Of a DNA stretch of 25,974 nucleotides, positions 14,984 through 22,902 are shown one piece after another. The translations under genes and the position numbers were made by a program. The stretch's first letter is position 1. Every line of letters starts with the position of its first letter. The stretch lies in NCBI GenBank assembly GCA_041621405.1, contig JBFKAV010000032.1, positions 1 through 25,974 of the forward strand, in the 5' to 3' direction. The notes below the pieces were generated by a model. It made no database searches. It worked only from the letters and a program-made list of their open reading frames with translations, and was not told the DNA's origin. The DNA is from JBFKAV01 sp041621405. GTDB lineage: Bacteria > Pseudomonadota > Alphaproteobacteria > Rhodobacterales > Rhodobacteraceae.

Positions 14984-15578
14984 GCGGCAGGCCGAGAACG
15001 ACGCCGGGGCGGATCACAGCCGGGTCGTAGGCCTTGCGCGAGAACACCTCGCGCACCATCGGCTCGAAGAACTCGAGCGGCTCGGAGCCGTAATCGGGAT
15101 CGAAAGAGGCCTGGTCCCAGCGTTCGCAGAATTCGGCGCAATACCGGAAACAGGGATGGTCGCGATAGCGGTCGCGGGCATTCCGGTCCCAACCGTAATG
15201 GTGGCCGTAATAGAGCATCTGGAAGATGCCGTGATGCTCGATCACCCAGGCGACTTCCTCGCGCACAAAAGGCCGGATCACCTCGGCCGACATCCGATCG
15301 TGATTCTGCGGCGCGAGCCCGTCGCCGATATCGTGCAATAGCGCGCCGACCACCCAGTCGATATCGGCGCCGTCGCGATGAGCACGGGTCGCCGATTGCA
15401 ACCCGTGCTCGAGGCGCGTGATCCGGTAGCCTTCAAGCGTCGTCTCTCCTTGCCGGCGAAGCTCGTCGAGAATGCGTTCGGGCGTAAGCGCGAGAAACGG
15501 CTTTTCCAACTCGGCCAGGAGCGCGTAGTCCTCGGCCGTTCCATCCTTCATTTGCGTGAAGCCTACCTTGTTCGTCAT
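14973..15578 (-). CDS. HD-domain protein, possible diiron oxygenase of the PhnZ/TmpB/MIOX type
   Basis: The 201-residue form starts at 15578, preceded by AAGGA; an upstream ATG (15611) adds only 11 residues. Conserved residues include His58 (RLEHGLQSATRA), His82-Asp83 (ALLHDIGD), His93, His115/116 (VIEHHGIF) and Asp155 (ERWDQASFD). This H...HD...H...H...D set is what the mixed-valence diiron oxygenases of the HD fold use (myo-inositol oxygenase, PhnZ, TmpB). Those enzymes cleave C-C or C-P bonds with O2. The Tyr-rich stretch MLYYGHHYGWDRN and the conserved E-R-W-D also resemble that group more than HD phosphohydrolases. No phosphonate genes are adjacent, so the substrate is open. A phosphohydrolase role is the main alternative. 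Confidence 0.7.
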   Translation of the reverse strand: MTNKVGFTQMKDGTAEDYALLAELEKPFLALTPERILDELRRQGETTLEGYRITRLEHGLQSATRAHRDGADIDWVVGALLHDIGDGLAPQNHDRMSAEVIRPFVREEVAWVIEHHGIFQMLYYGHHYGWDRNARDRYRDHPCFRYCAEFCERWDQASFDPDYGSEPLEFFEPMVREVFSRKAYDPAVIRPGVVLGLPPGA

Positions 15579-15717
15579 CGCCCCGTCCTTCGCCTCCGGC
15601 AAGGCCAGCAAAGCAGGTGACAGGCCGCTCGCCTAGTCGAATTGCGACCTCGGATTGATCCGTTTCGCCGCTTCGCATATGCGCTCAGCGGGCCGATCCC
15701 GGCGAGGGACGCGCGGC

Positions 15718-16494
15718 TTACGCCTCAATCCTGGCGAGGAAGGCTTCGTGCAGGATCGGCGGGGCGACCAGCAGGCCCGGGGCGATCGGGCGAGGTGCGT
15801 TGAAGGAAAGTGCCTCGCCGCGGGCGCCGGTGGTCAGCGCCCCCGCCTCCTCGGCGACAAGCGCGCCGGCGGCGACGTCCCATTCCCAGGCCGGGCGGAA
15901 GGTGAGCGTGGCGTCGAAGCTGCCGTCGGCGACAAGGCAGAGCCGGTGCGCGAGCGAGGCGCGGAAGTGCCGGTCGAGCGCGGGCACGCCGTGCGGCCAG
16001 TGCTGCGGCGAAAGCACGTGGCTCGAGGCCACCACCGAGGCACCTTCGAGCCGGTCGCGACTGCTGGCGCGGATCGGCCGTCCGTTGAGCTCGGCTCCGA
16101 GGCCGCGGGCGGCGGTGTAGAGCTTTTCGGCCATCGGCAGGTAGACCACCGCCGCCGTGACCCGTCCCGCCTCCACCACCGACAGCGCATGGGAGAACCC
16201 CTTCTCACCGGCGATGAAGGCGCGGGTGCCGTCGATCGGATCGACGATGAAGGCGCGCTCGGCCGAAAGCCGGGCCGGGTGGTCCTCGGTCTCCTCCGAG
16301 AGCCAGCCGTAGCCGGGGCGGGCCTTGGTCAGCCGCTCGCGGAGCATCCGGTCGATGGCGAGGTCGGCCTCGGTGACCGGCCCCGCGCCTTCGCCCTTCT
16401 CCCATTGCTTCGGCCGCGCCCGCCAGTAGCGCGCGGCGATCCGGCCCGCGGCCTCGGCGGCCTCGACGAGGAGCGCGAGGTCACTCGCCGGCAA
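15718..16494 (-). CDS. Inositol monophosphatase-family phosphatase, CysQ-like
   Basis: The 258-residue protein has the metal-binding motifs of the lithium-sensitive phosphatase family: Glu67-Glu68 (LSEETED), DPIDGTRAF (85-93) and WDVAAG (205-210). The DPIDGTRAFIAG form and the length fit 3'(2'),5'-bisphosphate nucleotidase (CysQ), which removes toxic PAP from sulfate assimilation, although inositol or histidinol phosphate cannot be ruled out. The enzyme is Mg-dependent and cytoplasmic or membrane-associated. Its start overlaps the end of the TldE gene by 14 bases, a sign of translational coupling. The downstream gap of 139 bases holds the HD-gene upstream region. Confidence 0.85.
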   Translation of the reverse strand: MPASDLALLVEAAEAAGRIAARYWRARPKQWEKGEGAGPVTEADLAIDRMLRERLTKARPGYGWLSEETEDHPARLSAERAFIVDPIDGTRAFIAGEKGFSHALSVVEAGRVTAAVVYLPMAEKLYTAARGLGAELNGRPIRASSRDRLEGASVVASSHVLSPQHWPHGVPALDRHFRASLAHRLCLVADGSFDATLTFRPAWEWDVAAGALVAEEAGALTTGARGEALSFNAPRPIAPGLLVAPPILHEAFLARIEA

Positions 16495-17827
16495 TCGTCA
16501 GACCCTCGACGAGGAGGCTCGGGACCACGCGGGAAAGCTCGGGCCGGGCGTCGTTGGCCGGGACGATGCGCCGGAGCATGTCGCGGAGGTTGCCGGCCAC
16601 GGTGCATTCGTTGACCGGGTGGGCTATGACGCCATTCTCGACCCAGAAGCCCGAGGCGCCGCGGGAATAGTCGCCGGTGGTGGGGTTGATCGTGGTGCCG
16701 ATCATCGAGGTGACGAGGAGGCCGGTGCCCATCTCGGCAATAAGCTCCTCGCGGCTCTTGTCGCCCTGGGTGAGGCTGACGTTGCCGGCGCCGGGCGCGG
16801 GCGGCGCCGAGGTGCCGCGATAGGCGTTGCCGGTGCTCGCGAGCCCGAGCTTGCGGGCAGTGGCGAGGTCAAGGAGCCAGCGCCTGAGCACGCTGTCCTC
16901 GACGATCGGCCGGGGCACGGCGGCCAGGCCCTCGCCGTCGAACGGGCGCGAGCCCGAGATGCGGGCGCGGGTCGGGTCCTCGATCAGCGACAGGCCCGCG
17001 GGCAGCACCGGCTCGTCCATCGCGCCGATCAACCAAGAGGCGCCGCGGGCGATGGCGGTGCCGGAGATCGCGCCGAGAAGGTGGCCGATGAGCTGGCTCG
17101 CCACGCGCTCGTCGTAGAGCACTGGGAAGGCGCCGGTGCGGGGCTTCTTCGCGCCGGCACGCGCAAGCGCCCGCTCGGCGGCGCGGCGGCCGACGTCTTC
17201 GGGGGAGGGCAGGTCGGCGCTGTGGGTGCGGCTCTCGCCACACCAGTCGCGCTCCATCGCGGTGCTTTCGCCGGTGATCGCCACGCAGGAGAGCGAGTGG
17301 CTGGTGCGGGCGTAGCCGCCGGAGAAGCCGTTGCTCGCCGCGAGGTGCAGCCGGCGGTGGCCATAGGAGGCGCCGGCGCTGTCGACCTGGGAGATGCCGT
17401 TCAGCGCGAGCGCCGACGCCTCGGCCACGCGGGCCGCCTGTTCCAGCGCGGCGGGCGCCGGCTCCGGCTCCGGGTCGGCGAGGTCGAGCGCCTCGAGGTT
17501 CCAGCCTCTGGCCAGGTCGTCGGCGTCGGCGAGGCCTGCGGTCGCGTCCTCGGGCGCCTCGCGGGCCATGGCGACGGCGCGTTCGGCGAGGCGGGCGAGC
17601 GCCTCGGGCCGGGTGTCGGAGGCCGCCACGCAGGCCTGGCGGTGGCCAATCAGCACGCGGAGGCCGATCTCGACGCCCTCGGAGCGCTCGGCATGTTCCA
17701 GCGCGCCGCCGCGCACGTCGATCGAGATCGAGGTTCCGTCGAGGGCCAGCGCGTCGGCGGCCTCGGCGCCGGCCTTGGCCGCGGCGGCGAGCGCGGCCAC
17801 GGCAAGCGTCTCGAGCGTGTCGGTCAT
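16481..17827 (-). CDS. pmbA: TldE/PmbA subunit of the TldD/TldE metallopeptidase
   Basis: The 448-residue protein matches the TldD/PmbA fold. It has an N-terminal VEIGLRVLIGHRQACVA segment, the central RTGAFPVLYDERVASQLIGHLLGAISG and a C-terminal GDYSRGASGFWVENG plus HPVNECTVAGNL. It has no HExxxH zinc motif, so it is the non-catalytic TldE partner. TldD/TldE degrades unfolded peptides and processes microcins or the CcdA antitoxin in enterobacteria. TldD is not in this window. The ATG is strong in context, and the next gene (phosphatase) overlaps its 3' end. The 102 bases upstream hold the terminator hairpin of the DUF2125 gene. Confidence 0.92.
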   Translation of the reverse strand: MTDTLETLAVAALAAAAKAGAEAADALALDGTSISIDVRGGALEHAERSEGVEIGLRVLIGHRQACVAASDTRPEALARLAERAVAMAREAPEDATAGLADADDLARGWNLEALDLADPEPEPAPAALEQAARVAEASALALNGISQVDSAGASYGHRRLHLAASNGFSGGYARTSHSLSCVAITGESTAMERDWCGESRTHSADLPSPEDVGRRAAERALARAGAKKPRTGAFPVLYDERVASQLIGHLLGAISGTAIARGASWLIGAMDEPVLPAGLSLIEDPTRARISGSRPFDGEGLAAVPRPIVEDSVLRRWLLDLATARKLGLASTGNAYRGTSAPPAPGAGNVSLTQGDKSREELIAEMGTGLLVTSMIGTTINPTTGDYSRGASGFWVENGVIAHPVNECTVAGNLRDMLRRIVPANDARPELSRVVPSLLVEGLTIAGE

Positions 17828-17903
17828 CGGCTGCTCCCGGGCGGTTCGCTCACCCGTGCGGAGGTAAGCCGGAGCCGCGGGCGGCGCAAGGGCGGGCGCC
17901 GGA

Positions 17904-17920
17904 TCCGCGCCGCGCGCGGA
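17904..17920 (-). terminator. Short GC hairpin after the DUF2125 gene
   Basis: TCCGCGC (17904-17910) pairs with GCGCGGA (17914-17920) around a 3-base loop, 10 bases beyond the stop on the minus strand. No U-tract follows, so this is tentative. Confidence 0.35.
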
Positions 17921-17929
17921 CCCGCGCGA

Positions 17930-19423
17930 TCACTTCAGGCGCTGGCCGTTGGCAAGGACCTGGCCCTCTTCGTTCACCTCGATCTTCGAGACCAGCGTGT
18001 CCTCGCCCTCGCCCGGCCGGGCGAAGAGGCCAAGCATCATGCGGAAGCCCATCGCCTCTTCCTCGGGGACGAAGCCCATCGCGACGAGCTTGTCGATCAG
18101 GCCGTTGCCGCCGACGAGCTGCAGGTCGGCCGAGCCCTCGGGCCGGGGCATGCCGTCGAAGGTGGCCAGATCGGTGTTGTCGAAGGTGAAGGAGCCCGAG
18201 CCGGTGAGCTCGGCACCGACCAGGCTCACCTCGAGATCGCGCAGCGTGAGTTCGTGGAGCTCGCCCGGAGGTGCGTTCATCGCCGCGGCCTCGGGGCTGA
18301 AGATGTCGATCAGCCACCGCGCCTGGCCGGTGATGTCGAACGCAACCGTCGCCGGGTCGCGCGGCAGCGCCGCCATCGGGTCGAACAGCGCCCAGATGCT
18401 GTCGTGCATGGTCAGGCCGCGAACCGCGGTCAGCAGCCCGAACTCCTGCGGCCCGTCGCTCGCCGCGACCGGCATGGCGAGGTTGAAGGCGCCCTCCGCA
18501 TAGGCGAAGGAGATCTCCGGCAGCGGAATGTCGGTGCTGCGCATGGTGAAACTGGCATCGCGCGACTCGGCGCCGTAGCGCAGCGTGCTTTCGTTGAGCG
18601 CGAAGTCGAACCCGCCGCCGGCATCGCGGCCGCTGCCCTCGGTCTGGCTGCCCTCGATGTCGCCGGTGAAGGTGTAGCTGGTGGCGCCGTAGGTCAGCTG
18701 GCCGGAGGCTGAGAAGCCGGCGCCAAGGAAGGCCGAGAGGTCCTCCATGCTGCCGCCTTCGGGCAGAAGCGCCTCGCTGGTGCCGCTGAGGTCGTTGAAC
18801 GTCATGGAGAAGTCGAACTTGCCTTCGCTCTCGTCGCTGCCGGCGACGTCGATCCGCATCGCGTTCGCCACGAAGGTGCTGTCGAGAGCGCGGCCGACGT
18901 CGCCCATGCGGCTAATGTAGTTGCCCGAGGGCTGGGCGACTTCGAGGGTGACCTTAACCGGCAGGTCCTCGCCCTGGGCCGCCAGCTCGGTCAGCTCGAA
19001 GCCGAGCGAAGCCGCCGAATAGGTGTAGGACTTGGAGGCCGCGTCGCCGCTGACCACGATCGAGAGCGCCGTATGGGTGATCGTCGCATGCACTTCGACC
19101 GTCTCGCCGTCCACGGTCGAGCTCGAGACCACGCGATAATCCGGTGAGAGCACGACTTCGACCGTGCCGTCGCCGCGCTCGACGAAGGCGATCTCGTCGA
19201 GCGAGGCCGAGGACTTGGCATCGGCCATGCTCATGTCGACGACGATGTTGCGCACGGTCAGCGTGTTGCCCGCACGGTCCTCCGAACCCACCGACACCGA
19301 TTGGCCCGAGCCCTCCATCAGCGCGCGGACATCGGCCCAGACTTCCTCGGCGGTGACGTCGGCAAAGGCTGCGGTACTGGAGAGCAGAAACGCAAGCGGC
19401 GTGGCGGCGGCAAAGCGGTGCAT
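17930..19423 (-). CDS. Exported DUF2125 family protein
   Basis: The 497-residue protein starts at the ATG at 19423 (GAGG about nine bases upstream). It has a signal peptide (residues 1-21, ending STAAFADV) and a long, mostly beta-type acidic chain rich in Ser, Gly and Asp. Features such as GNTLTVRNIVVDMSM, ALSIVVSGDAASKSYTYSAAS, a late LTLRDLEVSLVGAELTGSG and a C-terminal DTLVSKIEVNEEGQVLANGQRLK fit DUF2125, which is found mainly in alphaproteobacteria. This domain has the feel of a periplasmic lipid- or envelope-associated protein (AsmA-like), but its function is unknown. A much longer open frame upstream is antisense to the SDR gene and was rejected. It is divergent from the SDR. Confidence 0.85.
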   Translation of the reverse strand: MHRFAAATPLAFLLSSTAAFADVTAEEVWADVRALMEGSGQSVSVGSEDRAGNTLTVRNIVVDMSMADAKSSASLDEIAFVERGDGTVEVVLSPDYRVVSSSTVDGETVEVHATITHTALSIVVSGDAASKSYTYSAASLGFELTELAAQGEDLPVKVTLEVAQPSGNYISRMGDVGRALDSTFVANAMRIDVAGSDESEGKFDFSMTFNDLSGTSEALLPEGGSMEDLSAFLGAGFSASGQLTYGATSYTFTGDIEGSQTEGSGRDAGGGFDFALNESTLRYGAESRDASFTMRSTDIPLPEISFAYAEGAFNLAMPVAASDGPQEFGLLTAVRGLTMHDSIWALFDPMAALPRDPATVAFDITGQARWLIDIFSPEAAAMNAPPGELHELTLRDLEVSLVGAELTGSGSFTFDNTDLATFDGMPRPEGSADLQLVGGNGLIDKLVAMGFVPEEEAMGFRMMLGLFARPGEGEDTLVSKIEVNEEGQVLANGQRLK

Positions 19424-19531
19424 GTGGCGAACCTCGTGTTGGAAATCGGGGAGGAGCTTCGGCGCTTGCGCGTATCCGGTCAAGGGGCCAGAAATGAGGC
19501 AATTCGAGGCCTCGAAGAAGGAGTGTTGCCG

Positions 19532-20287
19532 ATGGCGGAGATGAGCGGCAGGCGAGTGCTGATCACCGGTGCGAGTCGGGGGATCGGCGCGGCGGCGGCG
19601 CGGCTCTTCGCCGAGCAAGGGGCAAAGGTCGGGCTCCTGGCACGCAGCGGGAGCGATATCACGGCTCTGGCGAGGGAGATCGGCCCCACGGCGCGGGCAC
19701 TGCCGGCGGATGTGGCTGACTACGCCTCGGTCGGAGGCGCGGTGGCGGCGATGACCCAGGCCTTCGGCGGCGTCGACGTGCTGATCAACAACGCCGGCGT
19801 GATCGAGCCCATCGCCGGGATCGACCAGGTCGATCCGGCGTCCTGGGGCCGGCTCGTCGACATCAACCTCAAGGGCGTGCTGCACGGCATCCGGGCGGTG
19901 CTGCCGGGGATGATCCGGCAAGGCGGTGGCATCGTCGTCACAGTGAGCTCGGGGGCGGCGCACACTCCGCTGGAGGGCTGGAGCGCCTATTGCAGCTCGA
20001 AGGCAGGGGCGGCGATGCTGACCGCCTGCCTGCACCACGAGATGCACCTCAAGGGCATCCGCGCGATGGGGCTCTCGCCCGGCACGGTCGCCACCGAGAT
20101 GCAGAAGCAGATCCGCGCCTCGGGCGTGAACCCGGTCTCGAAGCTCGACCCGAAGCAGCACATCCCGCCGGCCTGGGTGGCCGAGGCGCTCCTCTGGATG
20201 TGCGGGCCGGCGGCCGACGAGTTCGCGGGCCAGGAGATCTCGCTCCGCGACAAGGAGATCCGTCGCCGGGTGGGCCTGATCCCGTGA
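19532..20287 (+). CDS. Short-chain dehydrogenase/reductase (SDR)
   Basis: This 251-residue classical SDR has TGASRGIG (12-19), NNAG (86-89) and the catalytic Ser140, Tyr153 and Lys157 (YCSSK). An AAGGAG site eight bases before the ATG supports the start. ARSG after strand 2 suggests NADPH use. The C-terminus (DEFAGQEISLRDKEIRRRVGLIP) resembles alphaproteobacterial SDRs of unknown substrate. The stop overlaps the GTG start of the crotonase-like gene, so the two are translationally coupled and may form consecutive steps in an acyl-CoA or 3-hydroxyacyl pathway; that is inference. Confidence 0.88.
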   Translation: MAEMSGRRVLITGASRGIGAAAARLFAEQGAKVGLLARSGSDITALAREIGPTARALPADVADYASVGGAVAAMTQAFGGVDVLINNAGVIEPIAGIDQVDPASWGRLVDINLKGVLHGIRAVLPGMIRQGGGIVVTVSSGAAHTPLEGWSAYCSSKAGAAMLTACLHHEMHLKGIRAMGLSPGTVATEMQKQIRASGVNPVSKLDPKQHIPPAWVAEALLWMCGPAADEFAGQEISLRDKEIRRRVGLIP

Positions 20288-20904
20288 TCCGGTCGGAGCG
20301 GGCCGGCGGGCGGCGGTTGCTGGTGCTCGACCGCCCGGACAAGGCCAACGCGCTGACCCGCGAGATGCTGGTGCATCTGGCCGAGGAGGCCGAGGCGGCG
20401 GCGGCCGAAGGCGACCGGGTTCTCGTGCTGACCGGGGCGGGCCGGGTATTCTCGGCCGGGGCCGATCTCGAGGCCGCGCGGGCGGGGTTGGCGACCGACC
20501 CGGTCTGGGAGCGGCTCTCGACCGCCGTCGCCGCATTTCCGGGGCTGTCGATCGCTGCGCTGAACGGCACGCTGGCCGGCGGCGCCTGCGGCATGGCCTT
20601 CGCCTGCGACCTGCGCATCGCGGCAGAGGGGGCGAAGCTGTTCTATCCGGTGATGAGGCTCGGCTACCTGCCGCAGCCCTCCGACCCGGCGCGCCTCGCG
20701 GCGCTGGTCGGGCCGGCGCGGGCGAAGATGATGCTGATGGCCGGGGCGCGGATCGCGACCGAGGAGGCGCTGGCCTGGGGGCTCGTCGACCGCGTGGTGG
20801 CGGCCGAGGCGCTGATGGAGGCGGTGTCCGAGCTCGCCGCCGACGCGCTTGCCGCGGCGCCGGAGCACGTCGCGGCGATCAAGGCGATGTGCCGGGCGCC
20901 CTAG
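20284..20904 (+). CDS. Crotonase-fold enoyl-CoA hydratase/isomerase-like protein lacking both catalytic glutamates
   Basis: The 206-residue protein starts at a GTG that overlaps the SDR stop. The fold is seen in FSAGADLEAA (56-65, first oxyanion-hole loop) and LNGTLAGGACGMAFACDLRI (93-112, second). At the positions of rat enoyl-CoA hydratase Glu144 and Glu164 this protein has Gly103 and Val123, so classic hydration is not expected. The length is also about 50 residues below the usual 255-260, with the loss at the C-terminal trimerisation helices. It could be an isomerase, thioesterase or a CoA-binding pseudo-enzyme. The stop codon is a TAG inside a CTAG shared with the convergent HNH gene. 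Confidence 0.8.
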   Translation: MIRSERAGGRRLLVLDRPDKANALTREMLVHLAEEAEAAAAEGDRVLVLTGAGRVFSAGADLEAARAGLATDPVWERLSTAVAAFPGLSIAALNGTLAGGACGMAFACDLRIAAEGAKLFYPVMRLGYLPQPSDPARLAALVGPARAKMMLMAGARIATEEALAWGLVDRVVAAEALMEAVSELAADALAAAPEHVAAIKAMCRAP

Positions 20905-21221
20905 CGCCTGCGCCGCGGCCCCGGGACCTTCGAGGTGAAGCCGGGCGGGCGCCGGGCCACCCATGCGACGAAGCGGGCGATCCGGGGATGGGCGCGGAGC
21001 GCCGCGATGGTGCGGTAGTCGCGGGCGATTTCGGCCTCGGTGAGGGCGGCGTGGATCTCCTTGTGGCAGATCGCGTGCAAGAGCACCGTCTCGCCGCCCT
21101 TGCCGCCTTTCAGCTTCGGCACCAGGTGATGCAGGCTCGAGGCCGCACCCTCCGGGATCGGCCTGCCGCAGAGCGGGCAGATCGTGTCGTCCTCCATCGC
21201 CGGGCTGTTCCTCGTGGCCAT
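20901..21221 (-). CDS. HNH endonuclease-like zinc protein
   Basis: The 106-residue protein has a first zinc knuckle CPLC (15-18), His31-His32 in SSLHHLVPK, and a second part LLHAICHKEIHA (His49, Cys52, His53, His57). This is the HNH/ββα-metal pattern. It is followed by an amphipathic helix and a basic tail ending PGPRRRR. Such small HNH proteins are common in Rhodobacteraceae and rarely have a known target. The DNA-cleavage role is inferred from the family. The start could be 21221 or the second ATG at 21197; the latter has a GAGG 13 bases upstream. It ends at a TAG that overlaps the TAG of the crotonase-like gene on the other strand. Confidence 0.8.
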   Translation of the reverse strand: MATRNSPAMEDDTICPLCGRPIPEGAASSLHHLVPKLKGGKGGETVLLHAICHKEIHAALTEAEIARDYRTIAALRAHPRIARFVAWVARRPPGFTSKVPGPRRRR

Positions 21222-21314
21222 CGGTGCCAGAGCATGCCGCGATCTCGGGCGCAGGCAAGGGGCGGATGCGGCGCGCGGTGTTGACCGGCGCGGGGCCGGC
21301 GGCCTCGATCCCGC

Positions 21315-22199
21315 TTAGCCCTCCTCCGCAACGTCCTTGTGCACGATCACGTCGGTCTGCGGGTAGGTCTCGAGGATCGTCCGCCTCAGCCGGGCGCCGA
21401 TGGCGTGGGCCTCGCGCAGGGTCTGGTCGCCGTCGAGCTCGATGTGGATGTTGACGAAGACCGTGGCGCCGGCGGTGCGGGTCTTGAGGTCGTGGAAACC
21501 CTTCACGCCGGGAAAGCCGCGGGCGATTGCGGCGATGCCCTCGACGAGTTCGGGATCGGCGCCGCGGTCCATCAGCGCGTCCCACGCGCCCTTGAAGATC
21601 GAGGCGGCGCCGACCGCCAGCATCAGCGCCGCGCCGAGCGCGACCACGGCATCGACTTGGAAGAGCCCGTAGCGCGCCGAGACCCAGAGCGAGAGGATGG
21701 CGCCGAGATTGGGCAGGAGGTCGCCAAGGTAGTGCAGCGAATCCGCCCTGACCACGCGGCTGCCGGTGCGGCCGGCAACGCGGCGCTGCCAGAGGACAAG
21801 GGCCAGCGTCACGACGATGGAGAGGGCCATCACGACGATGCCGCGGCCCTCGGCGGCGAGCGCGGTAGGCGTGTCGGAGAGAAGCCGGCGGACCGCGGCC
21901 CAGGCGATCACCGCGGCCGAGGCGAGGATGAACAGCGACTGGCCGAGCGCGGCGAGGTCCTCGGCAGAGGTGTGGCCGAAGGCGTGGTCCGCGTCGGCGG
22001 GCCGCGCGGCGTAGACCAGCGCGGCCAGGCCGCCGAGCGAGACCATGAGGTCCATCGCGCTGTCGGCCAGCGAGGCGGCAATCGAGAGCGCGCCGGTCTC
22101 GCCGAGCGCCCAGAGCTTGAGCCCGACCAGAAGCAGCGCCACCGCCACCGAGGCCAGGCCGGCGGAGAGGTTGAGGCGGGTGGCGCGCGGCGCGGTCAT
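21315..22199 (-). CDS. Cation diffusion facilitator (FieF-like metal/proton antiporter)
   Basis: The 294-residue protein has six predicted membrane helices and a C-terminal cytoplasmic ferredoxin-like domain (about 205-290). The transport-site residues Asp46 and Asp50 (ADSAMD) and His156 and Asp160 (LHYLGD) match FieF/YiiP spacing (Asp45/Asp49/His153/Asp157). The C-terminal domain has KGFHDLKTRTAGATVFVN and HIELDGDQTL, the metal-binding dimer region. It should export Zn2+, Fe2+ or another divalent ion from the cytoplasm in exchange for protons. The metal cannot be fixed from these residues. I prefer the ATG at 22199; the frame is open further but that leader is not family-like. Confidence 0.9.
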   Translation of the reverse strand: MTAPRATRLNLSAGLASVAVALLLVGLKLWALGETGALSIAASLADSAMDLMVSLGGLAALVYAARPADADHAFGHTSAEDLAALGQSLFILASAAVIAWAAVRRLLSDTPTALAAEGRGIVVMALSIVVTLALVLWQRRVAGRTGSRVVRADSLHYLGDLLPNLGAILSLWVSARYGLFQVDAVVALGAALMLAVGAASIFKGAWDALMDRGADPELVEGIAAIARGFPGVKGFHDLKTRTAGATVFVNIHIELDGDQTLREAHAIGARLRRTILETYPQTDVIVHKDVAEEG

Positions 22200-22276
22200 C
22201 GGCGGGCCCAGGTGGGCGTGGTAGGGGTTGCGAGGCCCCCGGACTAGCGCCCGGGCCCGGAGCGTGCAAGCCCCGG

Positions 22277-22771
22277 TCAGTCGCGAAGCTCGTCCGGCGC
22301 GACGCCCCAGAGCGCGGCCACCTCGGCCCAGCCACGGGTGCCATCGGCGGAAATCCGGCACCAGTCCGGCACGCATTCGCCGAGCCGGGCGATCACCCCC
22401 GCCTCGGCGTAGGCGCTGACCGGCGCCTCCCCGTCGGGGCGGGCGCGGAGCGCGGTCATGTCCTCGTCGACGAGAACGGTGCGGACGCCTGAAAGGAGTG
22501 TGTAATGCACCCAGCCGCCGGCGCCGTCGCGGTCGAGCACGCGGCGCCAGTTGGAGAACTCGGCGACCACCTGCAGCGGCATGTCGCGGCGGCGGAACAC
22601 CCAGTCGATGCGGTGGTCGGTGCCGGGGCCGCGTCGCGCATTGGCCTCGTCGGCCTTCAAGGACACGAAGCGCGGCAGCGGCAGGTTGGTCACCGGCCCG
22701 CGCTCCCCGGCGCCGGCGGCGCCGGCGAGGAGTGCCACGATCAGCACGGTCGCGAAATGCGCGCGCCTCAT
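22277..22771 (-). CDS. Exported protein with two bacterial SH3 domains
   Basis: The 164-residue protein has a signal peptide (1-21, ending AGAAGAG) and two SH3-like domains. The first is about 35-95 (FVSLKADEANARRGPG... NWRRVLDRDGAGGWVHY), the second 97-155 (TVLVDEDMTALRARPDG... GWAEVAALWG). Cys133 and Cys138 (GECVPDWC) could form a disulfide in the periplasm. This matches the SH3_4 (DUF1058) family found widely in alphaproteobacteria, thought to bind the cell wall or peptides. A specific target is unknown. The ATG at 22771 is chosen because the signal peptide starts there. It is divergent from the 2-hydroxyacid dehydrogenase, with a 131-base gap holding both promoters. Confidence 0.88.
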   Translation of the reverse strand: MRRAHFATVLIVALLAGAAGAGERGPVTNLPLPRFVSLKADEANARRGPGTDHRIDWVFRRRDMPLQVVAEFSNWRRVLDRDGAGGWVHYTLLSGVRTVLVDEDMTALRARPDGEAPVSAYAEAGVIARLGECVPDWCRISADGTRGWAEVAALWGVAPDELRD

Positions 22772-22902
22772 GATGCTGTCCGATTCTTGCCCGTATCGGT
22801 AATTTTCTTGCTCGACCGTTGGCGCGGGGTTCTTGTGCGCGGCCCCACTATGCGCCAATTTGCCAGCCGAAGCGAAGCCCGCAAAGATGGGGGAGAGGCA
22901 GG

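Noticed and set aside
14973..15611. HD protein as a member of a phosphonate operon
   Set aside because: No phn, tmp or transporter genes of that pathway are next to it; only the ligand pattern suggests oxygenase chemistry.
16619..18712. 697-residue open frame on the plus strand
   Set aside because: It is antisense to TldE and the DUF2125 gene, is dominated by Gly, Arg, Ala and Asp, and has no recognisable motif. It is a typical GC-rich shadow frame.
19424..20536. 371-residue N-terminal extension of the DUF2125 gene
   Set aside because: The extension is antisense to the SDR and crotonase-like genes and has Arg/Pro shadow composition; the signal peptide at 19423 marks the true start.
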